DNA of 64,000 bases from Enoplolaimus lenunculus (GCA_030248215.1 JASANG010002769.1:1-64000); one strand, 5' to 3'; positions 11,994 through 25,515 are shown, counted from the first letter of the stretch. The notes: generated by a model from the sequence alone, not told the origin. A program made the numbers and translations.

Positions 11994-12284
11994 ATGGAAA
12001 TTATCGGCGGAGGCTGGTCCACTCCACATCTGGTATGTTCAAATGGTGATAACAAATTTTCAAGAGCATTGATGCATGTTAATTAATCTATATAATTAAA
12101 GCTGGAATTCTGCAACTACGTATTTTGGGCAAGTTTCCAACGTTCCTTGTTTACAATTGTTTCGCAGCACGTAGACGAGATTGATTGTTCCATAATTAGA
12201 AAATTTGCACACAGACTATTTGCATTTGCTAACAATTTTGCGTATTGCGCAAAGTTGGAGGACTACCTAAATTTAAAGCTGAAG
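11994..12284 (+). CDS. Two orphan exon candidates (11994-12032 and 12168-12284)
   Basis: ATG at 11994 opens 13 codons (MEIIGGGWSTPHL) that end at a GTATGT donor. After a 135-base gap, a TTCGCAG acceptor opens a 39-codon segment (HVDEIDCSIIRKFAHRLF and on) that ends at a GTAATT donor. Both segments are phase 0 and join without a stop. I do not recognise the product and found no continuation, so this may be a fragment of an unrecognised gene or chance. The splice sites are the main support. Confidence 0.3.
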
Positions 12285-12327
12285 GTAATTCATGGTGGAG
12301 AAGGCACGGTAAAACATACTATAGGGT

Positions 12328-13130
12328 GACCTGAGAAACTGGGGCTAGAGCTTTCTGAGTCGTTTTGGAGACCCCCTACAACGGAAAGCACACGAAAATG
12401 GCATAAAATTTATTTTTAAATCATTTTCAGATAAAAGATGTAGATATTTGAACAATAACCACGTATCAAGGAATGACACTTGTAGTAGTATTCTCAATGC
12501 TGCCCATGCATAATTAATATTTACACGCGATAGGTATTAAAACAATTGCATTACACAGCCATTATATGCGCTGATGCCGGACTAAGCTTGGAAACAGGTT
12601 TGAGATCCATTCTTTTAAATGGTGAGAGTTAAGTATTTTTAAAGAAAAATGATGCAAGCTAATTAAAGACTGCAATCGAAAATTGTTCATTAACCCTTTC
12701 TCACGCGAATATTCAGTATTTTAAAAAAGAGCTAATTTTAAATCCGGATTTGAATTGAAGTCCCACAAACGGGATGCATTGACCATTACTGAGCTATGCA
12801 AGCTTGACTCTCGGGCCCGAATAGATTCCTACGTCTTCTGTCAATTTTACTCTGCGCATACTCGCAGTATAGTATTTGTTAAATGCTGTGCATTGTGTAT
12901 TAATTTTACTTCGACAGGTGCTGTTAGTAACAGTTAAACGTGCTTTATGGCTGACCTGAGAAACTGGTGTTCTAGGTTTCTGAACCGTTTAGAAAGCACC
13001 ACTGGAACTGAAGTCTCCATCAAAAATGGCGCAAAAATTTATTTTCAAATCTTACGCAATAAAAGATGTAGGCCGTAAATCCAATTTATAAGAGTGACGC
13101 CAGTAGCCGTATCCTCAACTGTGTGTAGCA
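12328..13130. repeat. Pair of direct repeats (about 12328-12520 and 12947-13125)
   Basis: Both copies begin 'gacctgagaaactgg', continue with a phrase ending in 'tggcgcaaaaatttattttcaaat' or its variant, then 'ataaaagatgtag', and end around a 'gtagtattctcaa' or 'gtatcctcaa' block. Divergence is considerable. No gene is seen in either copy or between them. Confidence 0.55.
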
Positions 13131-13993
13131 CCTCTTGCCAGTTAGAGACAGGTTCTTAAACAGCGCTATCTGAGTGTCGATTAGTAGCAGGGTAATTTAA
13201 ATGCAGCGAAATTGTCAGTTTTCAGGATTCAATATTCACTAGTTCGAAAGTTACATAAAATTTTCTGCAACTGATGATAGGAAGTACACACATGTTAGAA
13301 TACAGGTCTAGGTTATAATAAAAAAAACTAGAAAGCCTTTATTGGAACCGTAAAATCAAGTATAGTTCAATTGCTTTTAAGTTTATATTTCAATTTATAA
13401 AAATTGACAAAAGTTCGACACATCTAAACTGTACTCGTTGCATGATACTTTCATGCTTTAAAGTATACTAGTAATCCGTAGTTGCACACATGTGCAACTT
13501 TGATACTGGACTTTGGTAATGTTGAAAAGTATTTGTTCTTAAAGCATGGAACCCCGGATTTCCTTCTGTAGTGGAAAATATACTCGTCAACTTGAGCATA
13601 GCTAAAGAAAATATACAAATATCCTATCAATACACCAAACCGCATTAGTCTAAAGGATCAAAACAAAACATCTAAACAACAATGTTCTTACTAAGAAAAT
13701 CGAAACAATTTTCTATCTGTGCAAACTTCTATTAATCTGCATATTGTGAATTTGTTGGAATGCTGCCAAAAATACGTATGTGGGGCGCGCCAGCTTTAAT
13801 ATACAGATTTATTTCAGCCAACATTTCGTTAACAAGAATACTTATCTTTTTCAGGGTCAAACGGGGGTTATGGTTTACTTGATACCCAATCGCTTGTATC
13901 CCCTTACTAACCAATAATAATATATTGATGATTACGTACTTCTGCAAAATTTAATAATACTTTGAACTAAACAGCATAAATTAGTTTAAAACA
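13131..13993. other. Region upstream of the GPCR
   Basis: No clear gene. Two short - strand open frames (13451-13645 and 13732-13947) have no recognised motif. The last few hundred bases presumably include the GPCR promoter and 5' UTR; no TATA box or initiator can be assigned with confidence. Confidence 0.35.
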
Positions 13994-16900
13994 ATGAATA
14001 ATAGCACCGCCATAGATATGAACATCACAAATGTTACCGGCAACCCTGCACCGGAACATCCGTTTTATCTGATCACATGGCCGATGGTATTTTGGTTTGT
14101 TCCCGTTGGTTCAATGGGAATTGTCGGTAAGTAAGACATCATAAGCAACAGATTTTGAAACGAAAGTTCCCCAGTATGGGCGAGTCAAAAATTATACATG
14201 ATTATAACTGAATTACAGAGTGCAACCGATGGTAAAAATTAACGGAGGTCAACAAGTTTTGTTGAAGTGGGAGATAAAGCGAAATTAGGTAATAAAACAC
14301 GTTGATCTAACTGCAAGTGGTCCAAAATTAATTTTTAAAGTTCTCTTTCCACGAATTTGGGCAATCATATAACGCTATAACATTGCTCCCAAAGTTACAA
14401 ACAGATTTACTGAAGTGCAATACTTAATGAAACATTGTGAAAAATAAAATGGCCCCAAAGTAACAAAATAATTTACTTACCCATTTATTACTTCCGCATT
14501 GCATCATTTCCGCGTTCAAGAACATTACCCAGATGATGAAATACAGGTACATACCTCCACATTATATTACTTCCTCATTGCGACCAATATATACGCGATT
14601 AGTTACAGGTGATTAATCGTGTTCTGCCTTTATCCCTAACTGGCGTCGTAATGCTCCTTCAGCATGAGGGGCTAAAACCGCCATTTTCTTTCTATCTGCT
14701 GTTTAGCTATCTGCAAGTGGCCCAAAAATTGAATTTCAAGCTTTATTTTTTGAGGAATTTTGGGCAATTTAATGGTTTCAACATTACTCTCAACCCAAAG
14801 CTACATACAAATTCACTGAAGGTCGCAACGTTTGATAAAAAGTTGTGAATTATAATGTTACCCCAAAGTAACACAAACAAACGCGTCATATTCAGCGAAA
14901 TTTACAAAAATTGTTAAAATTTCGGTACCTAAATTGCTGGAACTTCATGCAAAATTTGTACTGAAACAGAGGTAGACAGATAGGAAGATGTTTTGCCAGA
15001 GTCAGATGCAGACCTATGGTTATATTAATTTGCAAAATTAATATGCTAAATTTAAAATAATTTGATGCTTGCTAATTTAAAGTTCACTTCTCTTCTTATT
15101 CCAACTTAATTTTCATTAATATTTTGAGGGAACATAATGATAATTGCGTCTCAAATCAAAGAAAAAACTCTCCGCAACGATTTGGTGTTTGGTCTCGCAG
15201 TGTCAGACTTGTTCTGTACAACAAATTTCACTCTAATTCCAACTCTGATCATTCCACAGTACATATTAACGTATCGGCAATGCATGTACGCGATGACATT
15301 TCTGTTGTGCAGTCTTAACGCAAGCACATGCCTAACGTTTCTAGTCGGTAAGTTGTAAAAATGTTAATTTCATTAAAATTCAAGCCAATGTTGCCTACTT
15401 TTAAAAGGCGTAAAAGTAGTTTGAGCAAATTCGTAAACCTAAGCCTAAAACATATAATTAGTCTTAAATTAAGTTTAAGCCTAAAGTCGCAGTGTGAGAA
15501 CAAAATTAAAATTAAACCTAGGCAAAAAATAACGCTAAATCTCTCAACCGTCTATTTATAGTCTCGCTGGAAAACGGGACACCACTGGAAGTAAAACGAG
15601 CCAAAATTCACATCTGCTTTCTGTATACATTATACCATAAAATGTATTCCCGGCTTTCGCGCGGGAGAATATATACAAAGGGTCATACTGAACACATCCC
15701 ACCCACGCAAATTGGTGCCTATTTACGATTCCGCTATGCAGTTACCAAAAGTTTGTGCGACTTTAATTTCAAATATTTCTGTGTTTTTTCAGGAGTCGAA
15801 CGGTTCACTGTACTAATGCGTCCGACATGGCGTAAAACATTGATAAGTCGCCGCACAACCTTGTGTTATTTGTTGTTTTTCGTGTTTCCATACATGATTT
15901 TTATTGAAACTGCCGGTTTGTACTACTCAAGTGACACAGAGTACACAGTTGTGTGCACTCCGCCATTTGCGTTAAAAGGAACAGCGCTGTTGTTTTGGAA
16001 CCGGTGCACGCTTGGCATTAATATGATGGTTGTTGTGGTTTACGTTGCGCTGGCGATATCGTTTCAGCGTCATTTTCGCCGCATTCAAGGTAAAGAAGCA
16101 ATAAAATACACAGGTTTTAAGCTTTATTGGCATGCGAAAATTTTTGGAGCACAAACCTGCACGCGCAATTTTTGATCTCAAGCTATCTTTGAAATACTTG
16201 CAAATGCAACTTGTTCAAAGCATTAATTTCGAGCACTTTTACTGCACGTGCAAGTTTTGACTAATAATTTTTTTCCCAAAACTTGTAACTGCAATTTTTT
16301 CATGATGTACTATGCGTAAGCGTAATAAACTAATAATGTTCACTTGCTAATAATGTTTATTCGTAGACTTTGCAATGCTTCTCAGACAAACACATGGAGT
16401 ATCGACAGAAGCGACAAATCCATGTCAATTTTAAAATTGAATTAAAACCCAAATTTATTTTCAGTTAATCACCCATCTGTCGCTAAGACTAAAGTGCGGT
16501 TTTCATGTAAAAATAACCGATACTTAAAGTTTTAAATTGAACCACTTTAGGCAATACATTTAAATTTAAAAAATTATCATATTATTTTCAGGAGCTGGAG
16601 GATCCACCTCGTGGAACGAAGCGCATCTGATAACGTCGAGTATTGTTGTCGCCAGTGTTTACGTGTTCACATGGACAACAACAATGACAATGTTCTTTTT
16701 TGTGACCACATTCAATTCTCCACCTGAAATATTCTCATACGTTGCTGTGTCTGGAGGTAAGCTTCATTGGCGTATCCAGAACCTTGGTTTGGGGCCGCCG
16801 AATCCTGCCAGATCCGCGGCATTGGGTTTCCAAATAAAAATAAACCTAGACAACCGTTTATGTGGTATGAATCTAAATTTATTGGTAGGATATACGAAGT

Positions 16901-19900
16901 TGGCCACGCTCCCCTAGTTGGCTGCGAGACTAGGTAAATTTCAGAGTTCTCGATTAGGTTCCCTAAATTTTTGGCGGACTGCGCAAGTGGATCAGGCCAA
17001 ATTGCTCGCCATGCAAGCACGACTTAACGTAAATATTTCGATCGAAACGAACAAAAAGTTTAGACACTACTGTCTTTAACTTAACCACACCACTTCAGTT
17101 TTGAATCATTGTATCGGGCCCGTAGCCAAGGGTCTCAGCCCCCACCCTGAAAAAACTTTGCCCCCCCCTAGAATATTTTCAGCCTTGTTTGTAAGTCATT
17201 GAAAACCCTTGAATGCTCCTCCTGAAAAAAATTTTTAGAGGCACTTGGAGTTAGAAAAGAGTAAGCGAAAGCTCGCAGCCAGAATTTAAGCTGAGTTTTG
17301 CAAGGGAAACAAACGAGAAGCCTTACATTGTTTCAGTATCAAATCCGCTGTAATAGACTCAAAACGTTGCTTTATTCATGAACTCCGTAGGCTACAGCAC
17401 CAAACCAAACCTCTCCCCGGTTTAGCTCTTGGCTGGTCAGACTGCGGAATTTTAGTCTTTATTTTATCCGCCTTTGAACAGCGCCACAGGGAAAAATTTT
17501 CGAAAATTGTGAATAAAAAACCTCGCGAGAAGCCAGAAGTATATAACTTAAGCATCTAAATGTAAACTATGGCGCACGTATTGATTCCGACTGTGGGGTG
17601 CGGTCCCCTAGCCCACCCCCTTTCGGTTAGCCTCTGGTAAGCCTTGATTTCGATTTGGCCAACTTGTAATAGTGTGTAAAAATTACCGAAAACAAGAAAT
17701 GGAACACAGTATTTTAAAATATAAAAACAGATGTAAAATGCATTTTTAAAATGTAGGGTTTTTCCGTTATCCCCTCCAGCCCGCGTAAAAATTTTGGCAT
17801 AGTTAAGCTTCTTATGACCTCCCCTGATTATTTCACGCGTAAATCTCCCCTATAGGGACCAATTTTTTTAAAAAGTTGAACAATTTAATACTTTTCGATG
17901 CAGCTTGCGGAGCTGAGTCTAATAGTGTTAAGTTTTTTGTAGTCAGATGATTGGTTTACGAATCTGCAAGATAACTGATTTGGTGCCGACCCCAAATTTA
18001 TGCGTGATATGATCATTGGGGGTCATGAGAAGCTCAAATATGCAAAACTTTTTTAAATTCAACAATTTTTGGGCAAACCGGGCCGGGCGGGATAACGGAA
18101 AAGACTCAAGATGTGTGTACTGCAAAGGCTTAAGAAAAATAGGGTCACGCTTAAATTCTTTGGACGCTAACGAGAATCGGGTTTAATTATTTTGATATAC
18201 GTGTGATTTTCTTAAAAATATTGATTATACATATTTGCCCACACTCATTTACGCAGCGTTATACACTAATATTTAGCTGGAACAATGCCCAAATTAACGC
18301 ACAAGATCGGTTTTTAAACCTAATATTTATAGGATTGACTCCGGATCATTACTTTTAGAAGCGTATGTAGTAGCCTTCCTAAAGCTAGACAAATGGTGTC
18401 ATCGGGCAAGAACGTTCAACCTCATCCCATTCCACTTCCAAAGTAAATTTTCAGGAATGTCATGGGACTGAGCACGCCGTACTTTGCCATGGGGTTGAAA
18501 AATTTTCAAGGATACATTTGAGCTAGGGTGCAACCGCAATTACATTTTAACAGAACCGGAATTTGAAAAAAATTACCCGAACCGGAACCGACCATTAATA
18601 CCAAAATTTTTAATTTCGGTCAAAATTTACTGAAACCGGAAGGTGAAAAAATGCCGGAATCCGAACCGCAATTCCGGTTGCACCCTGATTTGAGTATATG
18701 GATGTTGTACGCAAATCTATTCAAAAGGCTGTTTATACATCTCAGTGATTATCCATGATAAGTTGAGTTCCTTAACACGGGTCACTGACCCCCTCGTATA
18801 GTCATGTTTTACTTAACAATAATCCAAGTAATAAAATTTCCACCATTCTTTCAAGAAAGGAAAGGTCTGAGCATGATAGATGCATATTGAAAGCACAGTC
18901 CGGTATCTGACCGTTTTTTGGAAATATTGCCCTTGTGCATACACCATATTTGTTGTTTAATGCTTTATATTCACAATGACATTTTAAGAAACTTTCCTTC
19001 AAATTTTGATTGAACGCCTCGTCATTTAGACAGCTTTTACCACTGTGCTAAATATGTTTCAACTATAATTCGCACAAGGTTTCAACATTATCAAAATTAA
19101 ATCTTTTAAAAACTATCACGCTCCGTGTAAAATAAAAATAAGCAAACGAAACAAACTATGCTTATTCTTTGGTTTAATTCAAATTTTCTGATCTCTAAAA
19201 ACTACATGCTTTCTGAGCCGTGCTTAAACTTCAACCAAAAATTAGTCTATCTTTAAAAGTCGCCCTAAACTTAAAAATATGTTTAGTTTAACTGAAACTT
19301 AAAATTCTAATGCATCAATCGGTCCAGCTATTTAAGTTTTACTTAAATTCACATTCAAGTTTAGTTAAGATAAGGTTTTTAAGCTAAACTTAAAACTCTA
19401 GTTTAAGTAGTCCGTCCAGCCATTTAAGCTTTACTCACATTCAACTTTAGTTAAGCTATAATTTATGCTTAACCGTTAGAGGGTACTGTGAGGTACGTTG
19501 TAAATTCATACCACATGACATCACTGCCAAAGCCGAAGTCTACTCTGCTTCAGTTCCGTAGGAAAACGGGACGCCATTTTAAATAACATGGGCCCAGCTT
19601 GTTGTTTGCACTTTAGCACTATTCGCAGTGGCCAACAATACATCAAATGCTTTCATCTACTACAACCGCAGCTCTGAATACCGCCGCACATTTCGAAATC
19701 TTATCAAAACTTGGTTTCGCCGCTGGACACCGCAACCAAACGCCGTCTCAGTTCAAATAAGGTGGAGTATTGCTCATACGAACAAACCAACTAATGGAAC
19801 AATAACAAATGCTAGCGGTGCTGTGAACAGGGTTTCCACCGCAATTCGCACTACAACGGCCCATGGTTCACACACAGCCAATTCGACGCCGAGTCAAATC

Positions 19901-19954
19901 AGCAACGACAGACCTTTTGGAGGTGTTTATATTGGTGAAGATAGTAGTACTTGA
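13994..19954 (+). CDS. Rhodopsin-family (class A) G-protein-coupled receptor, 379 aa, five exons
   Basis: Exons are 13994-14126, 15129-15347, 15793-16089, 16592-16756 and 19629-19954, all GT-AG and in frame. The product is a seven-helix plasma-membrane receptor. Visible features: N-glycosylation sites near residues 3, 10 and 13; the TM1 GN at 45-46; LAVSDL with D71 in TM2; C96 and C172, the expected TM3/ECL2 disulfide pair; E120-R121-F122 in place of DRY; TM5 near 193-207; TM6 with FTWTTTM; TM7 with NAFIYY in place of NPxxY; and a basic C-terminal tail rich in Thr/Ser/Asn. The start was chosen because it precedes TM1 and gives an N-glycosylated ectodomain. The ligand class is unknown. Intron 4 (2.9 kb) holds two repeats. 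No closer subfamily is recognised. Confidence 0.85.
16130..16330. repeat. Copy of the 'cacgtgcaag' MITE-like family in GPCR intron 3
   Basis: It contains 'ggcatgcgaaaattt', 'gcacgcgcaattttt' and 'tgcacgtgcaagttttgact', matching words of the repeat at 5655-5890. The ends are too eroded to place. Confidence 0.4.
17755..18105. repeat. Inverted-repeat element, family A, in GPCR intron 4
   Basis: The ends are inverted: 'tttttccgttatccc' on the left and 'gggataacggaaaaga' on the right. Inside it shares 'gatgcagcttgcggagctgagtc'-type and 'agtcagatg' words with the 4020-4500 element. A non-autonomous DNA transposon of unknown superfamily. Confidence 0.6.
18534..18687. mobile_element. hAT-type MITE, CCGG-rich family, 154 bp
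   Basis: Terminal inverted repeats are 'tagggtgcaaccg' (left) and 'cggttgcaccctg' (right). Flanking 8-base direct repeats are 'atttgagc' (18526-18533) and 'atttgagt' (18688-18695). The interior is made of CCGGAA/CCGGTT words. An 8-bp target duplication with CAGGG-type ends is characteristic of hAT transposons. It has no coding capacity and lies in GPCR intron 4. Confidence 0.8.
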
Positions 19955-22042
19955 AACAGCTTTATTCACAGGCGTTCCAGCGGACCAAAAATATACCTAC
20001 TGTACCAAAGACAAAATTATATGTGCAGTACTACATCTCCGGGAAGAGTTAACTTCAGCTCCGGTATTTTTCACCACTGGTTGCACCTTAATACAAAATT
20101 ATGCGAAGAAAACCAAAGAAGCGGTGACATCCTGTCAACGCCAGATTGATTTCTCACGGGTAATAAGATATAAATCTGTGATATCGGGTATTTGGCTGTA
20201 TAATTGCGCTGTTATTTTAGATTTATACGTAAAATACCAAACGTATATGCGGGAAGAATTAAAACGTATACTCGGAGGTTTGTCTTCGACTGCCGCAGAA
20301 AATCTACCTCCGCCTATAATAGACTGTTTAACGGAGGTTACAGCGATTTCAATCTTGAAATTTTTGAATTTGTATGAAAGTCGCGCTAATCACTGAATGT
20401 GTCACTTCACAGAAATTTTGAAGCTTTTAAATACCACTAATCGGTGGTTCACGTTATAAATGGGGTAGTCCGGAACACATTTTTCCCATGTTGATTCGAG
20501 AAATCCAAAAAGTCTGCCAAATATGACATGATGCAGGACGATGTACCTTGTGCGCAGAAAATTGTGAAGAGCTAGAAAAAAGAAAGATTATCTTCAAATG
20601 ATTTCGGATACTGAATTGCCTTCAAGTTTTGCTTCCGACTAAAATTTTTCCTAATGTTCAAAAGTAAAAATAATCCAAATTTAAAACTTTAGTACCATAA
20701 ATGACATTCTACACCACACCTTGCATAAACATTTTCAAACATGTCATACTGACAAACAATATTTCGAAATATCATAATATCGCAGTACAAACAGTGAATG
20801 TCACATCAGGATAGTAGATAATTCAAGTTTTTTGGGCGAATCAACGTGCAGACAAAATGTATTCGCCAAAATAATGGGGACAAAACGTGTTAAAGGTTGC
20901 CCCAGTTATAACGTAAACCCGCACAACGAAGCTTAAAACAAATTTTTATAATCTAATGTTCTGTCACTTCCGGTTCAATTGTACCCTGCGGGTACAACCG
21001 AAAATCTGCTTCCTTTTGCCGAAGACTCAGCTCTCTTCGAGTGACTTTTCTCGTGTTTTTATAAAACTTGTTTTATGAGTTTGAAACTTTCGAACTGCGT
21101 AATTTTGCTCGAGCTGCAGTATTCTCACCCGTAGGTTGCACACTTGTTATTAAACGTTAACTTTGAAAATGCTTCGTTTTGCGGGCAAATTTTAAACGAA
21201 TTGTGGTAGCTTTTAAAGAGTGGTGAATTGCAGTGAGCTACAGAAGATTTGGATCTGTAGAATCCAGTATTCTTGTCTGAAGTATGTAAAAATAACTTTA
21301 ACCAATATTATCGCTGGATAAAACGACACTGCTCCGTTTACTGTTGATATATCCAATTGTATCGTTGTTTTTCACTGTAATTAATATTCAACACTTGTCA
21401 AATATACCGCTTTGGTTTTGCTCAATAACATAAATATGTGAAATAGCGCTAAATACTGCGTATTGAAAGCGTTGGATCACTGAAATGCGTATAGCACTTG
21501 TTACCGTCCATTCAAATTAAAACCAAAATTTCAAAGTGTAGCATTGCTGATTTTTCGTTAAAATTTGAATTCTAGAAGCTGAGCGATAACGTCAAAGCTG
21601 CTAGTTAATGCAAATTCACAGCCGTTTCCATAAACAAGGATGTGCGGCCTCGGTCAAAAACCGAAAGCCAACTACCAAGACTTCTGGTATCGCAAACGAT
21701 GTCGAGACGTGCCGAAACCGCACGCACTTTTCGACATTTGTGTGAATATATCATTCAAGAACTACTATATATGAAATACCGTTTTGAAACTAAATAACGA
21801 ATGCTACGTATGGTTAACAAACCTAACAGCCTTAGAAGCTACCCACTATCGGATTGTGGCCCAAATATCAACTCATAACAACGCAAAACAAGCAATTGAA
21901 TCGAATAGTTTTCTGTTCTTTGCATTGCTGATTTTATGGACATATATCGAGATCCCGACTTTACGATTGCAAACATTTCGCTATTCCGACTAAACACTTG
22001 CTATTTCCCATGACCTGACTATCACCACCCAAGATACCGCTA
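19955..22042. other. Intergenic region between GPCR and RAD1 (convergent 3' ends)
   Basis: The GPCR 3' UTR and the RAD1 3' UTR must lie here. The open frame running to 20396 overlaps the GPCR 3' end in another frame and has no motif. A weak copy of the 'ctcggtcaaaaaccgaaagcc' repeat is at 21650-21725. Confidence 0.45.
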
Positions 22043-25028
22043 TCAAGACCCAATTTCGTCTTGTTCTTTATCTTCTGGGGCACACTAAAATACCAAAATT
22101 ACCATGATTGAAATCCAAAAATTATTATTAAGCCATAACGCAACTAAAATGTAAAATTTTTAGTAGGATAATATAAAACCTTATAGAAATTTCCACAACA
22201 AGATCTGCAAAGTATATTTGTCAAACATACAAAATCTACAAATATAGCACAATCAACTGTTAGAGGTTTCTCATTTAACCACAGAACAGAGTAAAAGACG
22301 TGTCCTTTACTAAAATATTTTCTATGCTGCGGACACTAAATCGATTTATTTTATTACAACTTGTAATCATGTACCAAATCTTATTTATATGACTCAAGTA
22401 TATTTAAACTTACAAAATACTCAATGAACGCGACTTTGCCGTTCTCAAATTCGATCATAAATTGAATCGACATAAATCCATTCTGATCAACACGAAGTGA
22501 AGCTTTACTGCTCAACTGAAGAGCTTTTATCGATGGCTTGATCAAGTTCAACCGATATCTAAAAGCACAACTTTTTCTTATCTAATCTCCCAACGCTAAT
22601 CCAGCCAAAGAAAACATGACCGGCATTCTCAAGCTTGTTTAGAGCATTTTCTGTTTCCCACTTGGCTAACGAGGCATTATATTGCTTAGTCGGATAAGCA
22701 GGTCTTGTGGATGTTATGCACACCTTTGCTGTAACTCAGTCCAAAGTGTTTGATACGTACTTATACTAAAAATGTTTTCATTTGTTACATAACATGCATA
22801 CTTACTGTTTCAAATGAAAAAGCATATAGTCAATCTTAAACGTACTTACCTATTGCTTTGTGGCTCATGATACTGGAAAACCTCGAATAGTTCTGAAGTT
22901 TTCGGATATTCGACCTAAAATAAATAAAAGCAGCTTTACGAAAAACAAACCAATAGTAAAAATCATTTTGAAGTTATTTTGCCGAGCATCTACCAATTTT
23001 TCAAATAATAAAAATGAAAATCATCCTTTGTGGCAGACTGTGACCGGATATCCAGTTCCGGTTTTATATTTTGCAAAAACCAATATCCTTATCCAGTTCA
23101 AGCATCTAACATAAACCTACCAAATATACGATATTTACGGCTGTGGTCTCGAATATCATAAAGTTGCTTTTGACAAGCGGACATATTCAACCTTTTACTG
23201 CGCTTAGTTATCCGGCCAAGTAAAACTGTTAAGTTTTAGTGCAGCAAGCAAAACGAAAAATTCAAGCTAACACTTAATTTTAATTCAATAAACATATACG
23301 TATATAGTTTTGCGCGACTGAATTACTTTCAACACTGCTCATATTTACAAGCTGTATCCGGTTCCGACAAAAAAATTCAATATCCGGTTGCGTTATCCCG
23401 TAAATTAATTTCTCGTGGAGGTCGCACCCTGCTTGTTGTCGAAACCTGCTTGTAAGATGAATTTCTCATTATAACACGATTATGCATTCAATCATGCTAA
23501 ACTCACTTCAATTTCACCACATATGCTTTCGGCACGTATTAACAATCCAGTATCATTGATACCAACTTCAACGCAATCGCTAGAAGGATCTAGCTCAGAA
23601 AACGCATCCCGCAGACATTCAGACTAAAAGTGAACAAAAAAGAAGCTCCAAAAACGCAATGTCTGCAGACATATTTCCGGCAGTGTACTTTCTCTAAATA
23701 GTCTCATTTTCCACGCACATAAAATATTAATTATCATCAGTTGATAATATTATATTCGATAAGTATATACATATTAAGCTTTACATAACGATAATCTAAC
23801 TTTATGCAATTGTTGTTATTTCCTTATCTATTTAAATGCGCCCGAAAACTAGCTCACGACCTACCTTCATTATGATTTTGTTGACAACATTTTCGGTACA
23901 AAAGTCAAAATCAATAATTTCATCTGGATTCATAGTTTTAATGGAACAGTCTGCCACTACGCCTGCGTCTTGCATTCTGAAATTGACTATGGCGTATTTA
24001 AACACTTTAATCTTTGCAGTAAAATACCATCTAATAATACATATTTCCGCACCGCAATTAAGTTTCAGTCTGAAAAATCAAACGTCTGAAATGCAACAGT
24101 ATAAAAGCAAGGATCATTTAAACAGGATTCATAAGCGCTGGTTCAATCAGAATTCCGATTCCGGTATTTTATAAATTCGGTTACACCCTGGTACCGGTTA
24201 CACCCTGGTAACTCAAGTCATAATTAAACTTTGTGAAATGATACTTATGCGTTTGTTTGTACACAATTCAAGACTGATAACAAACAAACTTTTATATTAA
24301 TTTACAATTGAGCAAATAGAATAAGGTTAGATAATGATAATGCGAAGTAAAACATACGTGACACGAAACGGAGTACCAACGCCATCATAGCTGAATGAGC
24401 AACTCGGGCTTGCACCGGAACCGAACCCAAATAAATTCAAACAATCCTAAAACAGCTTCATAAAAGTGTTTCCGATAGAAAGCCACTGTAAACTTGAACT
24501 TCTGACTACGAATAAATAAAATTGAATTTTGCCCGAATAAAAATTGACATTGCAATCCAAGCACTTTCATATGTGAAATTGTAATGCAGCTTGTAACGTA
24601 ACAACAGTTGGCAGGTAACTTACACACAAGCTAGCCAAATTAATTTTGAAATTGATATCCTCACGTTTCCTAGAGTATTCTTGGAACATTGACGCGTCTA
24701 GATATGCTGTAAGTTGAAGACAGTGGAAATCTTCTACAGTTATTTTGATTCCATGTTCGCTGGCGCAAATTGTTGCACTCTAAAACAAAGCTAGCAAATC
24801 CGTCCGTTAACGACACATATCAGCTGGTAATTTCATTCATATGTCAACGTAGCACACACTATTCGAAAAAACCAGGCATATATTCCAAAAAATTTGCAAG
24901 TGCAAAGTGCAGAACTCTACCTCACGAAACTGAACAGCACGGATTAGATTGTATATATGTCTCGCATTGTCGGCATGTACCCGTAAAATGAACGAGTCGT
25001 TGGTCAGCTGATCATACGTAGTAAACAT
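22043..25028 (-). CDS. RAD1: RAD1 checkpoint clamp component, 277 aa, eight exons
   Basis: Exons in transcript order are 25028-24921, 24779-24624, 24446-24358, 23976-23865, 23623-23507, 22914-22850, 22558-22414 and 22084-22043. All have GT-AG borders and the phases join cleanly to 277 residues (human RAD1 is 282). Recognisable segments include FREsATICASEHGIKITVED, DCLNLFGFGSG, IIDFDFCTENVVNKIIM, SECLRDAFSELD, VEYPKTSELFEVFQ, KPSIKALQLSSKASLRVDQN and the acidic tail CAPEDKEQDEIGS. RAD1 is the PCNA-like subunit that forms the RAD9-RAD1-HUS1 clamp, loaded by RAD17-RFC at damaged DNA in the nucleus to activate ATR signalling. The start is the first in-frame ATG, at 25028. It is transcribed away from the retroelement. 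One CCGG-rich MITE lies in the intron between exons 5 and 6. Confidence 0.92.
23034..23431. mobile_element. hAT-type MITE, CCGG-rich family, in RAD1 intron
   Basis: The left end is 'cagactgtgaccggatatcc' and the right end 'gaggtcgcaccctg'. The interior has repeated CCGGTTCCGG/ATCCGG words. Flanks 'ctttgtgg' and 'cttgttgt' match at only 5 of 8 positions, so the target duplication is eroded or the borders are slightly off. Confidence 0.65.
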
Positions 25029-25515
25029 ACTATGTAACAAATAATGCTAAAGCCTTAGATCCTGTAATATAAACAGCTTACAATGTCACAAAATTCCCCT
25101 ATAACTGCCGAAACGTTAATATAAGCAGCTGTGGATTAATAAAATATTAACAGCTAGGGTTTTGGATACGACACCACCGGTTCCGGCGAATCTGAAGCGT
25201 AACAGATTGGAAGGGAATGCGGATCTGCACAGAAATCGCAGACTTGCTCGTAGATTCGTTAAGGTTGAAATGACGCGGCACGATATGCAACATTTTATTA
25301 TGCTAGTGTGTCACAAAAATACGAAAAAACATTCAAAGCTTTTGTTAGAAAAAATAAATTTTATTTTTATGCTCGGTAACGGCCAAAAATTGACCAACAC
25401 CGAGGCCAAACAGTCTCGGCCTCGGTTGTCGGGACCCGGTTTTGGACCGAGACCGCATTGTCAGTCTAGGTTGGAACTGACGGACATCAGACCTTTCTAC
25501 CAAGCAGCTGGAAAA
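25029..25515. other. Region upstream of RAD1
   Basis: The RAD1 promoter should lie at the left end. A + strand frame without an ATG (25120-25260) reads as Arg/Asn-rich sequence (VLDTTPPVPANLKRNRLEG and on) up to a possible GT donor; I cannot assign it. From 25378 to 25470 there is a copy of the 'accgag' repeat family ('accaacaccgaggcc', 'gtctcggcctcgg'). Confidence 0.35.

Noticed and set aside
19863-20396. 177-codon frame after the GPCR
   Set aside because: Overlaps the GPCR last exon in another frame and has no recognisable motif; most of it is likely 3' UTR.
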